Under the pieces are notes generated by a model, which did no database searches, was not told the origin of the DNA, and worked only from the letters and a program-made list of their open reading frames with translations. A program made the position numbers and the translations under genes. Shown here piece after piece: positions 13,161 to 25,861 of a DNA stretch of 64,000 nucleotides. Position 1 is the stretch's first letter; each line of letters opens with the position of its first letter. This stretch comes from Stromatinia cepivora (lineage: Eukaryota > Ascomycota > Leotiomycetes > Helotiales > Sclerotiniaceae): the NCBI GenBank assembly GCA_014898415.1, contig RCTD01000026.1:558001-622000 (forward strand). Direction: 5' to 3'.

Positions 13161-14936
13161 ATATTAATATGAAAGCCAAGGATGAATATTATATCATTCA
13201 AAACCAGATCATTATTAGAATAACCTTCTTTTTTGATGATCCTTTTAATAATACAAACTCTATATCTTAGGATTTGGAAGTTGGAAGTATCTATTTTTAT
13301 AAGATCATTAGGATCGGATAATCAATATCAATAATCATTTAATAAAGATATATTATTTATGATATATATAATATTACAATTATCGAATAAGGTATTATTA
13401 AATAAATGATATACTCTTATTATTCTAAAATATACCCCTAATTGATTATATCAAGTATCTAAGATAACAATGTTGATTAAAGATTTTGAAGGATCAATGA
13501 AACTTTTCATCTATTTCTTTTTGATTTAATTAAAATGAAATTGCTTTTATAAATATAATCTTGTTTAATCCTTAATTATTTATAACTCGTTTTTGTTGAA
13601 TACTCTTTTAAACAATGGATTGATCTTTCTGATAAATGTTAACTTTATGGCTTTGTAATTATAAATAATGTAATTATAATTAATTCCGTTATTCTATTCA
13701 AATTCGATTTATAAGAATATTCCCAAATCTTCTTAATCCTTTGATTACTTTTAAAATTGATATTCTTTTTATTCTTTTTAAACTTTTTATCATTTTGAAA
13801 AAAAATAAATATAGAATATATTCCTTCTTTAATTTTTAAAGAAATAAAACTCTGAAAGATTAATCTTCCAAAAACGTTTTTAAATTGTTTGAATAAAAAA
13901 TTGAATAATCCAAATTGATTATTTATTTCGATTTATATAATTATAATATTTGTTCAAATTAGGAATATCCTGATATTAATAGTTTATAAAAAAGTATTAA
14001 TAGCGATTTTATTCTATACCTTAATGATTTTGTATATAAAAGCTTTGATATAGATTATAATTCAATTTCTATATTATTTGATAGAATCGATTTTGTTAAA
14101 TAAGGCTTGTATTAGAATAAATCGATATTCTTGTAATATTGTAAATTTGATAATAGTTATTATAAATGCGAGCTTCCTTTTGAATATATTGATGATTATT
14201 TTAAATAAAAGAATTGTAGTACCCTGATTAAGAATAAATAGTTCTATAAAATATACTTAATCAATTAACAATTCGATTCATTTATAAATATCCTGGAAAG
14301 TTTTATAATTCTATATATGTTCTTATTATTGATATTGATATTTTAATTAAAAAGAAACAAATTCGAAGGAGATTTTTTGGAAGGTAATTAAGAGTGAAGT
14401 AATAGATTTATTAGAAATGAATCCCGATATATTATTATTAGAATCTTTCATCTTTATATCTCTATTTATATTTTTTCTGGATTGAATCATTATAAGATAT
14501 TCCGAGAATTCCTTTTGATATTGAATTTGTTTCTTTTGATTATATTTGATTTGAAGATTGATAATAGAAAGTAAAACAAATGGTTTGATTGAAAGTCAAT
14601 CGATCTAAGTACGAATAGATTTATTCATTAGATCGAAACTTGGAGTAGATATAATTGATATAGAAACAAACAAATCGTTTTCTGAATTGATTAAATCCCA
14701 GATTCTTTAAATTTAATATTTATTTTTTAAATATAAATATCACTTTAATTATTAAATATAGATTATAAAAAGAAAATCATTTTAATTCTTTATTATATTA
14801 AATAAAGATAATTGAATTAATATAAATATTGAATTATAAATAAAATAGAAATAATATTTTAAGAATAATCTCTTGAATATTTAGTAATCATTGGATAGAA
14901 AGTTGTATAGATTTTAAGGGCTACTGGATTTATAAT
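13161..14936. other. AT-rich degenerate sequence
   Basis: About 1.8 kb without a convincing frame, LTR end or repeat arm. Short Ile/Lys/Asn/Tyr-rich open stretches occur on both strands. It is probably old, RIP-mutated repeat DNA into which Ty3-A inserted. Confidence 0.5.
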
Positions 14937-15245
14937 TATCACGGGATAGTATGATTATAGAGCATTTTCAGGGATCAGGGAATAAATGATATATATAATT
15001 GGTAAAATAAAAGAATTGAATGATTTATTTTTGATTATATAAATCAAGAGTTATATATATAGAACAAATAAATGATTATTTAGCCGATATATATCTTAAT
15101 TAGATTAGATCTTTGTTTATTAATATATCAGGATCATCTTATCAATTGATAGATTGGTAAGGGCTAGAAGATCCTTTATTCCGATTGGAAAGTATACGCT
15201 TTGATCCTTCATAGGATACAGGGGATCACAGGGCTTTCCGTGACA
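14937..15245. repeat. LTR-like repeat, family C (309 bp), copy 1
   Basis: It matches 45880-46188 as an inverted copy of exactly the same length. The ends are TATCACGG and CCGTGACA, that is TGTCACGG/CCGTGACA before mutation: an 8-bp terminal inverted repeat beginning TG and ending CA, as LTRs have. The flanks do not match as a target duplication (ATAAT versus TTTAT). It is therefore either one end of a broken element or a solo copy with a mutated site. Its orientation is not settled. Confidence 0.75.
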
Positions 15246-16174
15246 TTTATCAATATCGATATCCAATAAAGCTCCTTCGTATTCGATAATATATTATTCA
15301 AAATATAATCCAAAATCCTTATCATTATCCTTGAATAATTCCTTATATCTACATTTCGATTTAGTTTATTCAACTTTTATATATTTATTTGATTAATAAT
15401 CTTTTTTTTTACAAACAAAGTATCTTTTAATTCCTTTTGATTGAATAAAAAATCATTAATTAAATTTATATTTGTAATTGTACTTAGGATTCTTCTGATT
15501 GTATATTTGATCTGTATAAAATATTTTGTTTTCGTTTGGATATAATTTCTTGTATATCAAGATAAAACCTTATAGATTTTCAATAAATTCGATTATAGAT
15601 TTTGAAGCTCGATAATATATTTAATTATATACTGATATACGATTATATATATTAAAGATCTTCCTTTGGATATATATAATTATTTGAAATTCTTTTGATA
15701 GATCTTTTTAGAGATACTAAAATTTGATAATTATAATATTCAAGCATTCTATTATTGACTTTCCAGGATTCTGTATAATAACTGCTTTAAGCATTGTATA
15801 ATCCTATTTCTTTATAAATCCATATTAATGCCTTTCTTTTTTGAAAGATATTTTCATCATTTTGTAGATACCCTTCATTATATTAGGAATATAATTAAAA
15901 TTCGAATAATAGAATATAAAAGCCTTCTCTTTTAGTATTATAGAAAATGCTTTTATATAAAAGTTTGAATAGATATTAATTCTTTTATAATAATTGAAAA
16001 AGATAATATATTTGTAATCGAAGTTATTATTTTGATTAATATATTTATTGATATTATTATAGAATTTCTTAAGATTTCTAAAGTTATAGTTAATATTATT
16101 GTTTTGTATATAATTAAATGATTTATCTTTATAGTTTTCTAAATTATTATTTCCTTTATTATTGAATAAATCTC
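15246..16174. other. Degenerate retroelement-like sequence left of Ty3-B
   Basis: AT-rich DNA that continued directly into 23802 before Ty3-B inserted (target duplication ATCTC at 16170-16174). Reading the minus strand across the join gives Lys/Tyr/Asn-rich open stretches resembling a gag-type product, but no diagnostic motif was found. Confidence 0.45.
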
Positions 16175-16465
16175 TGTCAGAGTCACAAATGGCAAAGAAT
16201 CAATTAGTCCTAAAACAGCTATAAAACTTTTCATTATCCTTTTCTAACTAGAAGAACCTCTTTCTTTTAAATCCAATAAAGAACGATATCGAAACGATAA
16301 CAAATTGCCGATTATATATTAAAGTTTAATGAATACAAAGATTTTACAGAGTTTTTTAATCAATCGATAACAAATTATCGATTGTATATTTACCTTTAAC
16401 AATAAAACTGTTTCCTTATAAAGATTCCTAACTTTACTAATAACATCCTTCCAACAATTATAACA
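16175..16465 (-). repeat. Ty3-B 3' LTR
   Basis: On the plus strand it reads TGTCAGAGTCACAAATGG... to CAACAATTATAACA. It aligns over 291 bp with the copies at 23506, 50594 and 61701. The adjoining purine-rich minus-strand tract at about 16466-16485 (GAAGGGAAGA) fits a polypurine tract. Confidence 0.93.
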
Positions 16466-16845
16466 AAGTCTTCCCTTCGGAATTTCGTTCCCGAGAAATC
16501 GATGAATTGCTGATCTATTTGTAATTGCAGGGAACCATCGATCGATAAAGCAATTATAGTATATAATGATTTTTATGTAATAAATAAAAAGATAAATAAT
16601 AATAATAATAACAAAAACATATATAATTTGTTCTTTGAAGATTATATAAATTTATCGGAATTTTATCTTCAAAACTTCGTACTTTTGTATTACAATTATA
16701 GTATTATATTTTAAAACTTTTTGTTACTTTCCTTATTATATTTCAGCTCTTTTCTGAATTGATAATACATTTGATTTGTATATCTTTATAATTTATATAT
16801 CCAATATATTTTTGTTATATTAAATATATCATTTATTATGATAAT

Positions 16846-17953
16846 ATGAAATCTTTATTTGAAAAAGAAATAATAAACAAGGAATACTCTTTTCCAAAAG
16901 AATCTGATCTGGTATATACAGAATATATCTGAAAGAAAAAATCCTATATAATATCATTAGAAAATGTTAATCTTGTAATAAATCGCTTATTGCGATTTTA
17001 TTGTGAATAATAGATAATCGAAATAAACTTATTTAAAGAAATTATATTGTTGGGGAAATTGAAAGATCGATAAACTAAATTTATATAAAGAATAAAGGCT
17101 TTTCTTTATAAACAAAAGAAATATGATTTGATATAGCCATTTTATGATACAAAGAAAAATATATTGGTATTAAATATATAAATAAAGAAATTAATGAAAT
17201 TGATAGAGATATATATAGATTTGTAGCAATATTTTATTAATATATTGAATATAATTCATTACTTTTCTTGTTAATAATTGTATAGTTTTATCAATAGCCA
17301 ATAGATAAATCAACAAATGATAATGAACTAAAGGATATTATAATAAGAAAAATAAAAAAGAAATCCCCGAGGCTTCCCCGATTCGATCGTCGAAATCCGC
17401 TCGTATTCTACCAGCGAAATCGATATATCGAAAGATAATCAAAGACAAAGCCAAAAGTATCAAAAGTATTGATAGAATAATAGTGAAGAAGTTATAGATT
17501 ATTGTATTTCGAATAATTAAAATGAAATTTATCAAAAAAACTTCCAAATCAACTTTTATCAAAAGAAAAGCATCGAAATTGATTGAACTTTTTGATAACG
17601 ACAATAAGGACCTATAACAATTTGGCATTAAATTATCGAATCTTAAAAGACTTGAAAAGGAAAAGATTCTAATAATTAATACGCTATTCTCATTTCTGAT
17701 AAATTCTGATAAACTAAATCCAATTCTTAAGGTTAATGTAATATTGTCGATTATCCATCGAGAATTATCGATAACCTTAATGAAGTTAATAATGTTTCTA
17801 GTAAAGAAATCAATAATTCAAATTGAGGGTTTCGACTTTTTGAAGGATTCTAGTGGTAATGATATGAATATTGTTTTAGATGAATATAATCAATTGGCGA
17901 AAGAACTTTTAGATAAATATAACGAATATAATAATTTGAATTTAATTAATTAA
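16846..17953 (+). pseudogene. Antisense ORF relic inside Ty3-B, unknown product
   Basis: On the strand opposite to the element's genes, one frame runs from ATG 16846 to about 17275 with a few RIP-type stops. A second frame from about 17345 to TAA 17951-17953 has only two internal stops (TAG and TAA) in about 200 codons. The second part has a Lys/Arg-rich start with balanced base composition (17360-17440), then a Leu/Asn/Glu-rich, probably helical end. The change of frame near 17276-17344 could be a lost intron or an indel. No family was recognised. It lies between the chromodomain and the 3' LTR, where accessory or antisense genes occur in some plant Ty3 elements. Confidence 0.5.
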
Positions 17954-18369
17954 TAATTAGATATTAATAGATCTTTCAGATCTTAATTACGAAATATAAT
18001 TAAATCTTCCCCTACATTTATTTCCATTATAGTTCTACGAATTTCCCATCGGGATTTTGTTATCGAAAGATATATTCAACGAATATTCTATCAATTGATA
18101 GAATTGAATATTAATAAAGATTCAGATAATATAAATAAAAATGGATTATTGAAGGAAAAGATAAGAAAGTAAAGGAAATATAAATATTTGATAATGAAAT
18201 GAAGGTGATATATTTGTAATGATTTATTAGAGTAAATTGATTATATAAGGGTTTTTCAATATAGGTATTCTAATTTTCTCATACAAATACAAATCCTTTT
18301 TATCTTTATAATATACTTTGATAGTATTATTTCTTTATTCTTCATTATCATTATAATAACAATATATTT

Positions 18370-18530
18370 TCTTTTTTGTAGTTCTTCAAATACCTTTTGA
18401 TATATATTAAATTTCATGAAGCTTCCTATATATCTTCCATTGACTAATAATTTTTCCATTATACCAGATATTGCATTCCTTATTCTTTTTTCTTATAAAT
18501 TAGTATTTTTTCGATTTCATATTCTATATA
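18370..18530 (-). pseudogene. Chromodomain relic of Ty3-B
   Basis: The minus strand reads EYEIEKIL, then a basic stretch, then MQYLV, a stop in place of Lys/Gln, WKNY, and an Asn-Leu and Leu-x-x-Tyr ending. That is the order of conserved chromodomain positions (aromatic, Val/Ile-Glu-x-Ile-Leu, Tyr-Leu-Val-x-Trp-x-x-Tyr, Asn-Leu). In chromoviruses this module is fused to the integrase end. The expected Trp-Glu-Pro is degraded (IQEAS). Confidence 0.75.
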
Positions 18531-20933
18531 TCCTTCAATTTCTTCAAAAGGCAGGGGGTCGATAGTACCTTCGCATTCAAACCATAATTCGAATAACAAG
18601 AATGAAAAACATTATATATTTTATATGATATTGGAAGTATTAGTTTATATATTTGTTCATTATTTCTGATATTGATGATAATAAAGGGATCTATAAAACG
18701 ATCAAAGAATTTCTTTTTGGATTATAATTATTTGATGTTCTTGATATTAAGTATAATTTTATCATCGATATAGAATCGTTAGGATAAATCTTTTTTGTTA
18801 TTCTTCGATCTTTTCTTTGTTAAATTATTCCAAATTTTTATTAGTTTTGTTCTTTTCTAATTTAATAATTCGATATATTCTTGTACAACAAACGCCTTCC
18901 CTTCGGCATCAATATCCTCGCCGATATAGCTAAATATAGATAGATATCTATATATTACTTTAAAAAGTGTTTCGCCAATTGTATTATATTATATTGTATT
19001 GTAGATGAATTCTGTTAAGGATAATAGCGATACCCAATTGTTTTGTCTTTAATTAATATAATATATAATATAATAGATTAGGTTCTGATTTTGTTGTTCT
19101 GTTTGGTCGTTGATTTATAGATGGAATATTATCGATAATTTGTAATATATTCTTAAATAGAAAAACAAGCTCCCTTAAAATTTATTTGCGAATTGTAATC
19201 TTCGATCTGAAATTATTCTTTTCAGTATATCGAAATCCTTAAAAACATATCAAAATAGAATTTCTATTAGTTCGAATAAAATTATTATTTTATTGATTGG
19301 AATATATCGAATAAACTTTATATATTTGTCGATAATAATGAAGAGAGTATCATATATATGTTTACCTATCTTTGAAAAAGATAAATCTATAATAAAATCC
19401 ATTATTATTTTTTTCTAAAAACTAGAAAGAAATGATAAGGTTTATAATTCGCTATAAAACCAATAATACTTTATAATTGTTTATTAATAGATAATATATA
19501 TTTGTATATACTTTTTTACATTTTTTATTACATTAGATCAGAAATATTTGTTTTTCAATATCTTTTAGATTTTTTGATACCCTAATGATCTTTTATAAAA
19601 TCATCATAATAAATCTTTAAGATTTCGGCCTTTATAACTTTATCTAGTGGTACAAAGGCATATCCATTATAAATGAACAAATTGTCGGCATCGATTTTCC
19701 AAAATGCAATATCTTTAACTGAACTATATTGATACTTTAGATATTCCTTGCTCTTTATAAAATCGTTATTCTTTTGAAACCACAACAAAGCATTTCTTAT
19801 TAGCTTCGATATTGATTCAAATACTATTTTGTCGTTAATTAATATACTAATTATTCAATATAATATCGATTATTTGCAATCAATTTCTATCAGTGATTCT
19901 TTAAAATCGCGCAAAGACAAGCTATATCCCCCCTATTGAAAAAGGCCTATAATATTCTATAAGGATTCTATTTTTATTTTCGAAAGAAAGAAAATTGCAA
20001 TTATTATTACAATACTTTTCAATTTATTTTGTAATATAGATAGTATTTCATTAATACCATTTATATTTTCTATATAATCTAATCATTTCGACAAACTATT
20101 AGCAAAGTTTAATTTATCTAACCTATATATAATTATGAAATCGTAAACGGCCAGGATTTCGATCTATCACATTTGTCTACCATTGAATTCTTTTTTCTTT
20201 ATAAAATATTAAAAACTATTGTAATCCATTTTGACCATAATAATATATCGATCATTCGCAATATAATATTGCTATTGAATAAAAGCCATATAAATAATCA
20301 AAAGTTCTTGATTATGGATGGGGTATCTTTATTCTGTTAGATTGAATTTTCACAAATAAAAGGCAACGAAATACCATCAAGAAATAATAGAATCGTTTAT
20401 ATTATCAAGGAACAATTGAAAGAGTATATATTCTAATACAAATCTAGAAGCATCAATTTCGATTAGGATTCGAAACATTGAATCAAAATATCGGAATATC
20501 GATATTATAATAAAAGCTTCTTTTAAATTATTAAAGATACTTTAAACCTCTTTTATCCATTTGAATTCCAATATAATCTTTCCCTTTTTGATATCTTATA
20601 ATAGATTTGTTAAACTATAAACGATTCGCGAATAAACTGCGATAAACCGTTAATAAAAGTTTACAAAATCTAAAAAGATTTGAATTTCACAAAAAGACAT
20701 CAATACAAATTACTCGATAATGATTTGAATTCTATTTGGTTCTATAATAACATCCTTCCTTGATATAATAAAACCTAGGAATTCCATTTCGTATATATAA
20801 AATACACATTTCTTTAATTTAATATAAAATTTATATTCAAACAATCTAACAAGGATTCTACGGATATTAACAATATAAGTTTCCCTATCTTTGAAATAAA
20901 TAAAAATATCATTAAAGTATATAATACAAATAC

Positions 20934-21099
20934 TGTTAACTTTTGGTGCAGGAAGTAGTAGTATTGTTGACTATGTAGGTTGAACTAAGGATCTATTATT
21001 CTAATAAAAGTAGAATTGAGGTTATCCCCAAATATGGTCTATGCACCACAGTGATCACGTGACCTCAATTCTAATCCTATGATGGCCTCATTTCCAACA
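20934..21099 (-). repeat. copia solo LTR nested in Ty3-B RT
   Basis: The 166-bp LTR is on the minus strand with perfect termini TGTTAAC...TCCAACA. Its 5-bp target duplication AATAC lies at 20929-20933 and 21100-21104. It interrupts the Ty3-B RT just before the YxDD box, and the RT frame reads across if the LTR and one duplication are ignored. It is much less mutated than its host (it still has GTGATCACGTGACC), so it is younger or escaped RIP. Confidence 0.95.
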
Positions 21100-22299
21100 A
21101 ATACTATTTATAAAACCGGCGAGTATTTAATTGATATATATCTGAAAAATAACGAAAACATTAATCAAACTGAAAGATATAATTAGGTATTCGAATTATC
21201 CGTAGCGAATATAAAATACCATTTTCCATTCGTCGCTTTTCTATATATATATTCGATGATATATATTTTTAAAATCGAATTTTGTAAAGAAGATTCCTTG
21301 CCTTAAACAATCCAACGATTCGTTAATTAGGGATAAAGAAATACAATCCTTTTTCATAATCCTATTAAAATTATAATAATTGATATATAATTAATAACCA
21401 CTTCCTTTTTTTAGAATAAATATAATCAGAGCTTCAATAAAACTAATCGAATAATGAATCCAACCTTTCTTTTAATATTCTTTGAAATATTTTTATAGAA
21501 TTATTAATTTCTTTTCCGAAAGAATATATATTAATCTTTAAAAAAGGATTGATCCGGATTTGAAATCAATACAGTATTCCATCGAATAATAATCAGGGAA
21601 TATACTACTTTCATTTTCGAAGAAAGCTTCCTTGTATTTCTTATATTCAAAAGGTATTTGCAAAAATGATAATATAAAAATATTCTTGGAATTTGATGAT
21701 ACTCTTATAATTGATTAAATTTCCAATAATAATATACAGATTTTGACCCCGATTTTTATTTCTTTGTATAATTCTTTGACTATTATTATTTCGAAATCTT
21801 ATAATACAGATTTGAAATAAAACAAAATCGATTATCAATCAATATCCAGGTTTACCATTTGAAATCAAGATAACCCTAAAATAGTATCGATCTTTGATAG
21901 ATCCAAAATAACAATAATGAATTGATAAATATATATTCTTTTTTTCTTATATTCGTCTATTGTTTCGATAACGAATTAATAATTATTATAAAAGAGTATA
22001 TTAATTCCATTAATTAATATTAATGAAATACTTTTACCAGGATCAAAGGTCCAATTTTATTCGATATATTTGTTTTATTGAATAATATTCATTTATACTT
22101 CGGAATCGATGAAATAGTATATCTTTATCGAAGTATTATCAACCTTGAAGTTTGTTTCGATAATTAGGATAATATATTCCTTTTATTGAAAATTCAGGAT
22201 CACCAAAACAATTAAAGTTATTATTGGATTGTAATATTTCCCTAATTGTTATTTTACAAAAGATATACAGAATAAATATAAACTAGATGGTTGCCTTTA

Positions 22300-23490
22300 T
22301 ATTATCGATAAATATATAGGTTGATATATTTTTTCGAATAATGGTTCAATTGTTGACAATAAAAGCACTGCAGGTTTTGTTCTCAATAATCTTCCTTCGA
22401 AGTTTCTTTATCTTTCTTTTCTATAGAAAAAGATTTAGAGTATTAAAACCATAATTGTATACTACTAATTAGCAATGAATTATTCTGCTTCTGAAATTGT
22501 TTGTTTTGAAGGAGATTGAAAGAATGATTGAATTGTATAAAAGGATTACTCTATTTTCGATTACAAAGTATATCGAAGAAATTCATTATACAATATATTT
22601 TATTTATATTCTTCAAATGGTATATTTATTTGATCAATTCGTTTCTGTTTTTTAATTATTGAAATAATTCCGAAATTCTTTTTATAATATAAAGGAATAG
22701 ATTTATTAAAAAACATTCTTTCCGAATATTATCCATCTTCAATTCGATTTCCTTTTCTAAATTATCAAAATATACTATAAAACTATTTACATTTTATATA
22801 GATTATTGTTTAGTATAAATTATTTATTATATAATTAAACACTAACAATTGTCTTTATCTAATATTATATCATATATATATTCCTTAAATTCTTTTTATA
22901 ATATATTAAAGTCCGTCGTCCTATTCTTATATCGATACTAAACCGCAAAAAGTTGTTTTTGAAAGTATTGAATAATATAATCTATTTTCTTTTGATTTAT
23001 CGAAAAGTAATATCCATCGTTGTTCCAAAATATGAATTCAATTTAAAAAAAGAAATCTTTTATTTCTATAATAATGGAACCTTTATAAAATAAGAATTTT
23101 TAAAGTTTCAAAGATCTTCTTTGAAGAACTGAAATAGAATTAAATATCGTTTCCCTATCATTAATAACTATTATCGATAAGCTAATTACTCTTTCTTATA
23201 TAAAATGAATAAAGATTTCCTCGATCTATTATTGATTTTCTGATCTAAAGATTTCGAACTTTTTTTATATATTTTCGAATCTTTATATTAATTCTATTTC
23301 AAATTACATAATAAATTGACGATTTGATATCGATGCTTTATCTTCATTATCGCTCTAAATCCTCAATACATTTTCTCTTCGAATTTGCAAAACATTTGAA
23401 TTGATCGATAGATCTGGAATACTTCCTATTTCCATTATGATTATTCGAAAGAATACCAATAATGACTAATTGACGAATTACTTTTAAAAA
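22300..23490 (-). pseudogene. Ty3-B gag relic with CCHC-like knuckle
   Basis: Minus-strand region next to the 5' LTR. At about 22340-22385 it reads LQCFYCQQLNHYSKKY, a CCHC zinc knuckle (C-x2-C-x4-H-x4-C) in which the last Cys is Tyr and the conserved Gly is Asn, both explained by G-to-A. This would bind the element's RNA. The rest is a Lys/Asn/Ile-rich degraded frame. Confidence 0.65.
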
Positions 23491-23505
23491 TAAAATGAAA
23501 AGAAT

Positions 23506-23796
23506 TATTAAAATTACAAATAACAAAGAATTAATTAATCTTAAAATAACTATAAAACTTTTCATTATTCTTTTCTAATTAGAAAAACCTTTTTCTTTTA
23601 AATCCAATAAAGAATAATATCAGAACGATAACCAATTATCGATTATATATTAAAATTTAATGAATACAGAGATTTTACAGAGTTTTCTAATCAATCGACG
23701 ATAGATTGTCGGTTATACGCTTGCCTTTAATAATGAAGCCGATTCCTTGTAGAGATTCCTAGCTTTACTAGCAACATCCTTTCAACAACCGTAACA
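23506..23796 (-). repeat. Ty3-B 5' LTR
   Basis: 291 bp, co-linear with 16175-16465. The minus-strand start is TGTTACGGTTGTTGAAAGG, and the TG-proximal part is clearly less mutated than the other end. It is followed outside by the ATCTC target duplication. Confidence 0.94.
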
Positions 23797-23801
23797 ATCT
23801 C

Positions 23802-25500
23802 TTTCTTTTTATTATTTCTATAAAGGTATATATAAACATTATTTTGATCTGTATTATCTACTTTATAATCGTTTCCGAAATATTTATTATTATTTAAAGG
23901 TTTCTTATTATCAAATAATCTATTTGATAATCCTTTATCATTGATAGATTTTTTTCTATTCGATGGTTTTTTATCTTCAAATGATATATTATTATTATAT
24001 AATAATTGTAATGATATTAAATATTATTTCCATTCTGGATCTTGATATTCGTTATATAAAAATTCCTTGAATATATAAAATTCTGATTTCTTATCTAATT
24101 ATAATGATTGAATTCCTTTATATTATATTAGAAATAGTTGTTTTATATTTATTTATATAAATTGTTCTTTTCTTTAAGAATTGAATAAAGATATTAAATC
24201 TTTAGGGATGATATCCAGATATATATTATTATCGAATATCTTGATTTGATTTAGGATGATTTTAAATCAGAATTGAAAGTATTAATCCATTTTCGTTTTT
24301 CGAATTTGATTATTCGATTATAGTATATATAAAGTATAAAGCATTTCGATTAAGGTTTTGTTGATTATTAGCTTTATATATTGTATTGTCTTTTTGATAA
24401 ACAAACCATTTATTTTCAATTCAATACATAATCTGAATATGATCTTTAGATTAATGAATTCGAAATATTCAATTCTGAAATCTGTAAAATCGTTGCAATA
24501 GTTACTTTATAAATCTTTATCGATATAATTATATATTATATAGAATTCCAATTTGAATTTGCAAAAGTCGATGATTTCCTAAGGGTTTTTTTCTATAAGT
24601 ATAAATTGATTGTATTTTCATTTATTCATTTATTCATTGCATTTTTCATTTCTAATATATGAAATAATTAATATTAATAACAATAGGATTTGTATTCTTT
24701 CAAAATAAGGGATTGTAAAGGAATACTCGAATATATCTATCATGATTGTTATAGTAATGATTATTATGTATTTTCGGATTGTTTCGAAGTTGATCGCTGT
24801 AAGGTTTTTAAGATGATCTTAAAAAAAAATTTGAGTATGAGTTTGTAGTATATGAAATATATACTTTGATGAAGCTATATTTATATCATATATAATATTA
24901 TTGAATGCTAAAATATTTCGAAATTAGGGTTGGTTAGTTGGATCGATCAAAATTGATCAAAATTGATCAAAATTGATTAAGATGATCGGATTTGATTAAA
25001 ACGGGTTTGATCGAAATGAATAGAACAATTAAAATAATAAAATTAATTAAATCGAATTGATCAATTTTGTATATAATTGGTAATTCGTATAAAATAAATA
25101 AATGAAATAGTTTTTCATAAAAAAATGAATATAGCGAAAAACTCGAAATTGCTTTCAGATTTTCTTTAAATGTATACCCTATATTGTTTAATAAATATAT
25201 AATAAACATAAAATAATTGAATCAAAAAGTGAACTCCAAATTCGCTATTAGATAACTACTATTCTTAATCTTTCGATTCTTTTGAATTATTTAATAATTA
25301 GAGATTTATTCTTTAATATAAAAATACTTCGTCTTACAATGAAATACCTTTATTTAGTTACAAAGACAGAATCAAAATAGATTTAGAGCTTATAATTCTT
25401 TATATCAATTTCCAATATCTAATCTATGATATCATTATAAAAAAGACAAAAACTGATCAATATCGGGATAACTGTATATAGAGAAATAAAGCTTATCAAT
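23802..25500. other. AT-rich degenerate sequence right of Ty3-B
   Basis: Continuation of the sequence split by Ty3-B. No intact gene is present. It contains a TTTTTAAGATGATCTTAAAA palindrome at 24805-24826 and an 11-bp tandem GATCAAAATT motif at about 24944-24980. Open stretches such as 24967-25209 are low-complexity and unsupported. Confidence 0.5.
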
Positions 25501-25861
25501 GATCATATAAACTCTCTAATTATTAATATGTTTTGATTTGCTTAGAGAGTTAGAATCTATGAAGGGTAAAGAACTATATAATGATGTATACCGAGGCACT
25601 AATGCGAGCACCAGTGCGCACGTGATCCTTACCATTCTTACCATCCTTACCATGCACGTGATTCATATTCCGACAAATACTCTATTCATTTGTTTTCTAT
25701 TATACAAATTTCCAATCAATATGATAATATTACTGATTAGAATCCTTATATATAAATTTCCTTGTGTAGATCGTAACAGACACTAGCCCGATTACACAAG
25801 AGTATATACAAGATCTTGCAGATTCGCATACGAGAGCATGTAGGAGCCCATAAGAGTATAC
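25501..25861. other. Possible LTR remnant and pre-MITE flank
   Basis: Contains GTGCGCACGTGATCC and a TACCAT-rich stretch (25610-25665) resembling the CACGTGACC core of the LTR at 46587-46797, and a GATCGTAACA end at about 25778. The boundaries could not be fixed. The stretch at 25697-25760 is related to 26161-26225 inside the neighbouring TIR element. Confidence 0.35.

Larger units (their letters stand above)
18250..22200 (-). pseudogene. Ty3-B pol relic: protease, RT, RNase H, integrase, chromodomain
   Basis: Read right to left. A protease-like region lies at about 21850-22150 and the RT at about 20150-21700. The YxDD box of the RT lies at about 20900-20930 and reads ICIIYFNDIFIYFKDRE (Asp changed to Asn). 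RNase H is at about 19850-20150. The integrase zinc-binding region at about 19582-19788 carries the Tyr-x-Pro-Leu-Asp-Lys...Glu-Ile-Leu pattern followed by His. The integrase core and C-terminus run to about 18560, with the pattern of Ile-Lys-Asn-Ile, then Lys-Lys-Leu/Phe-Asp and a Val-Phe-His box. A chromodomain follows at about 18370-18530. Stops occur throughout. Confidence 0.85.
16175..23796 (-). mobile_element. Complete Ty3 chromovirus, family B (7.6 kb, RIP-inactivated)
   Basis: Two 291-bp LTRs bound the element, and a perfect 5-bp target duplication ATCTC lies at 16170-16174 and 23797-23801. Transcription would run from right to left: gag with a CCHC-like knuckle, protease, RT, RNase H, integrase, chromodomain, then about 1.8 kb before the 3' LTR. 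A copia solo LTR sits inside the RT. The integrase C-terminus followed by a chromodomain places it among chromoviruses, whose chromodomain steers integration towards modified histones. All frames carry RIP-type stops. Confidence 0.93.

Noticed and set aside
18256..18459. 67-codon minus-strand ORF near the Ty3-B integrase end
   Set aside because: It lies in a different frame from the recognisable chromodomain and is a shadow.
25536..25778. A copia LTR with GATCGTAACA end
   Set aside because: No matching TG start or target duplication could be fixed, so only noted as a possible remnant.
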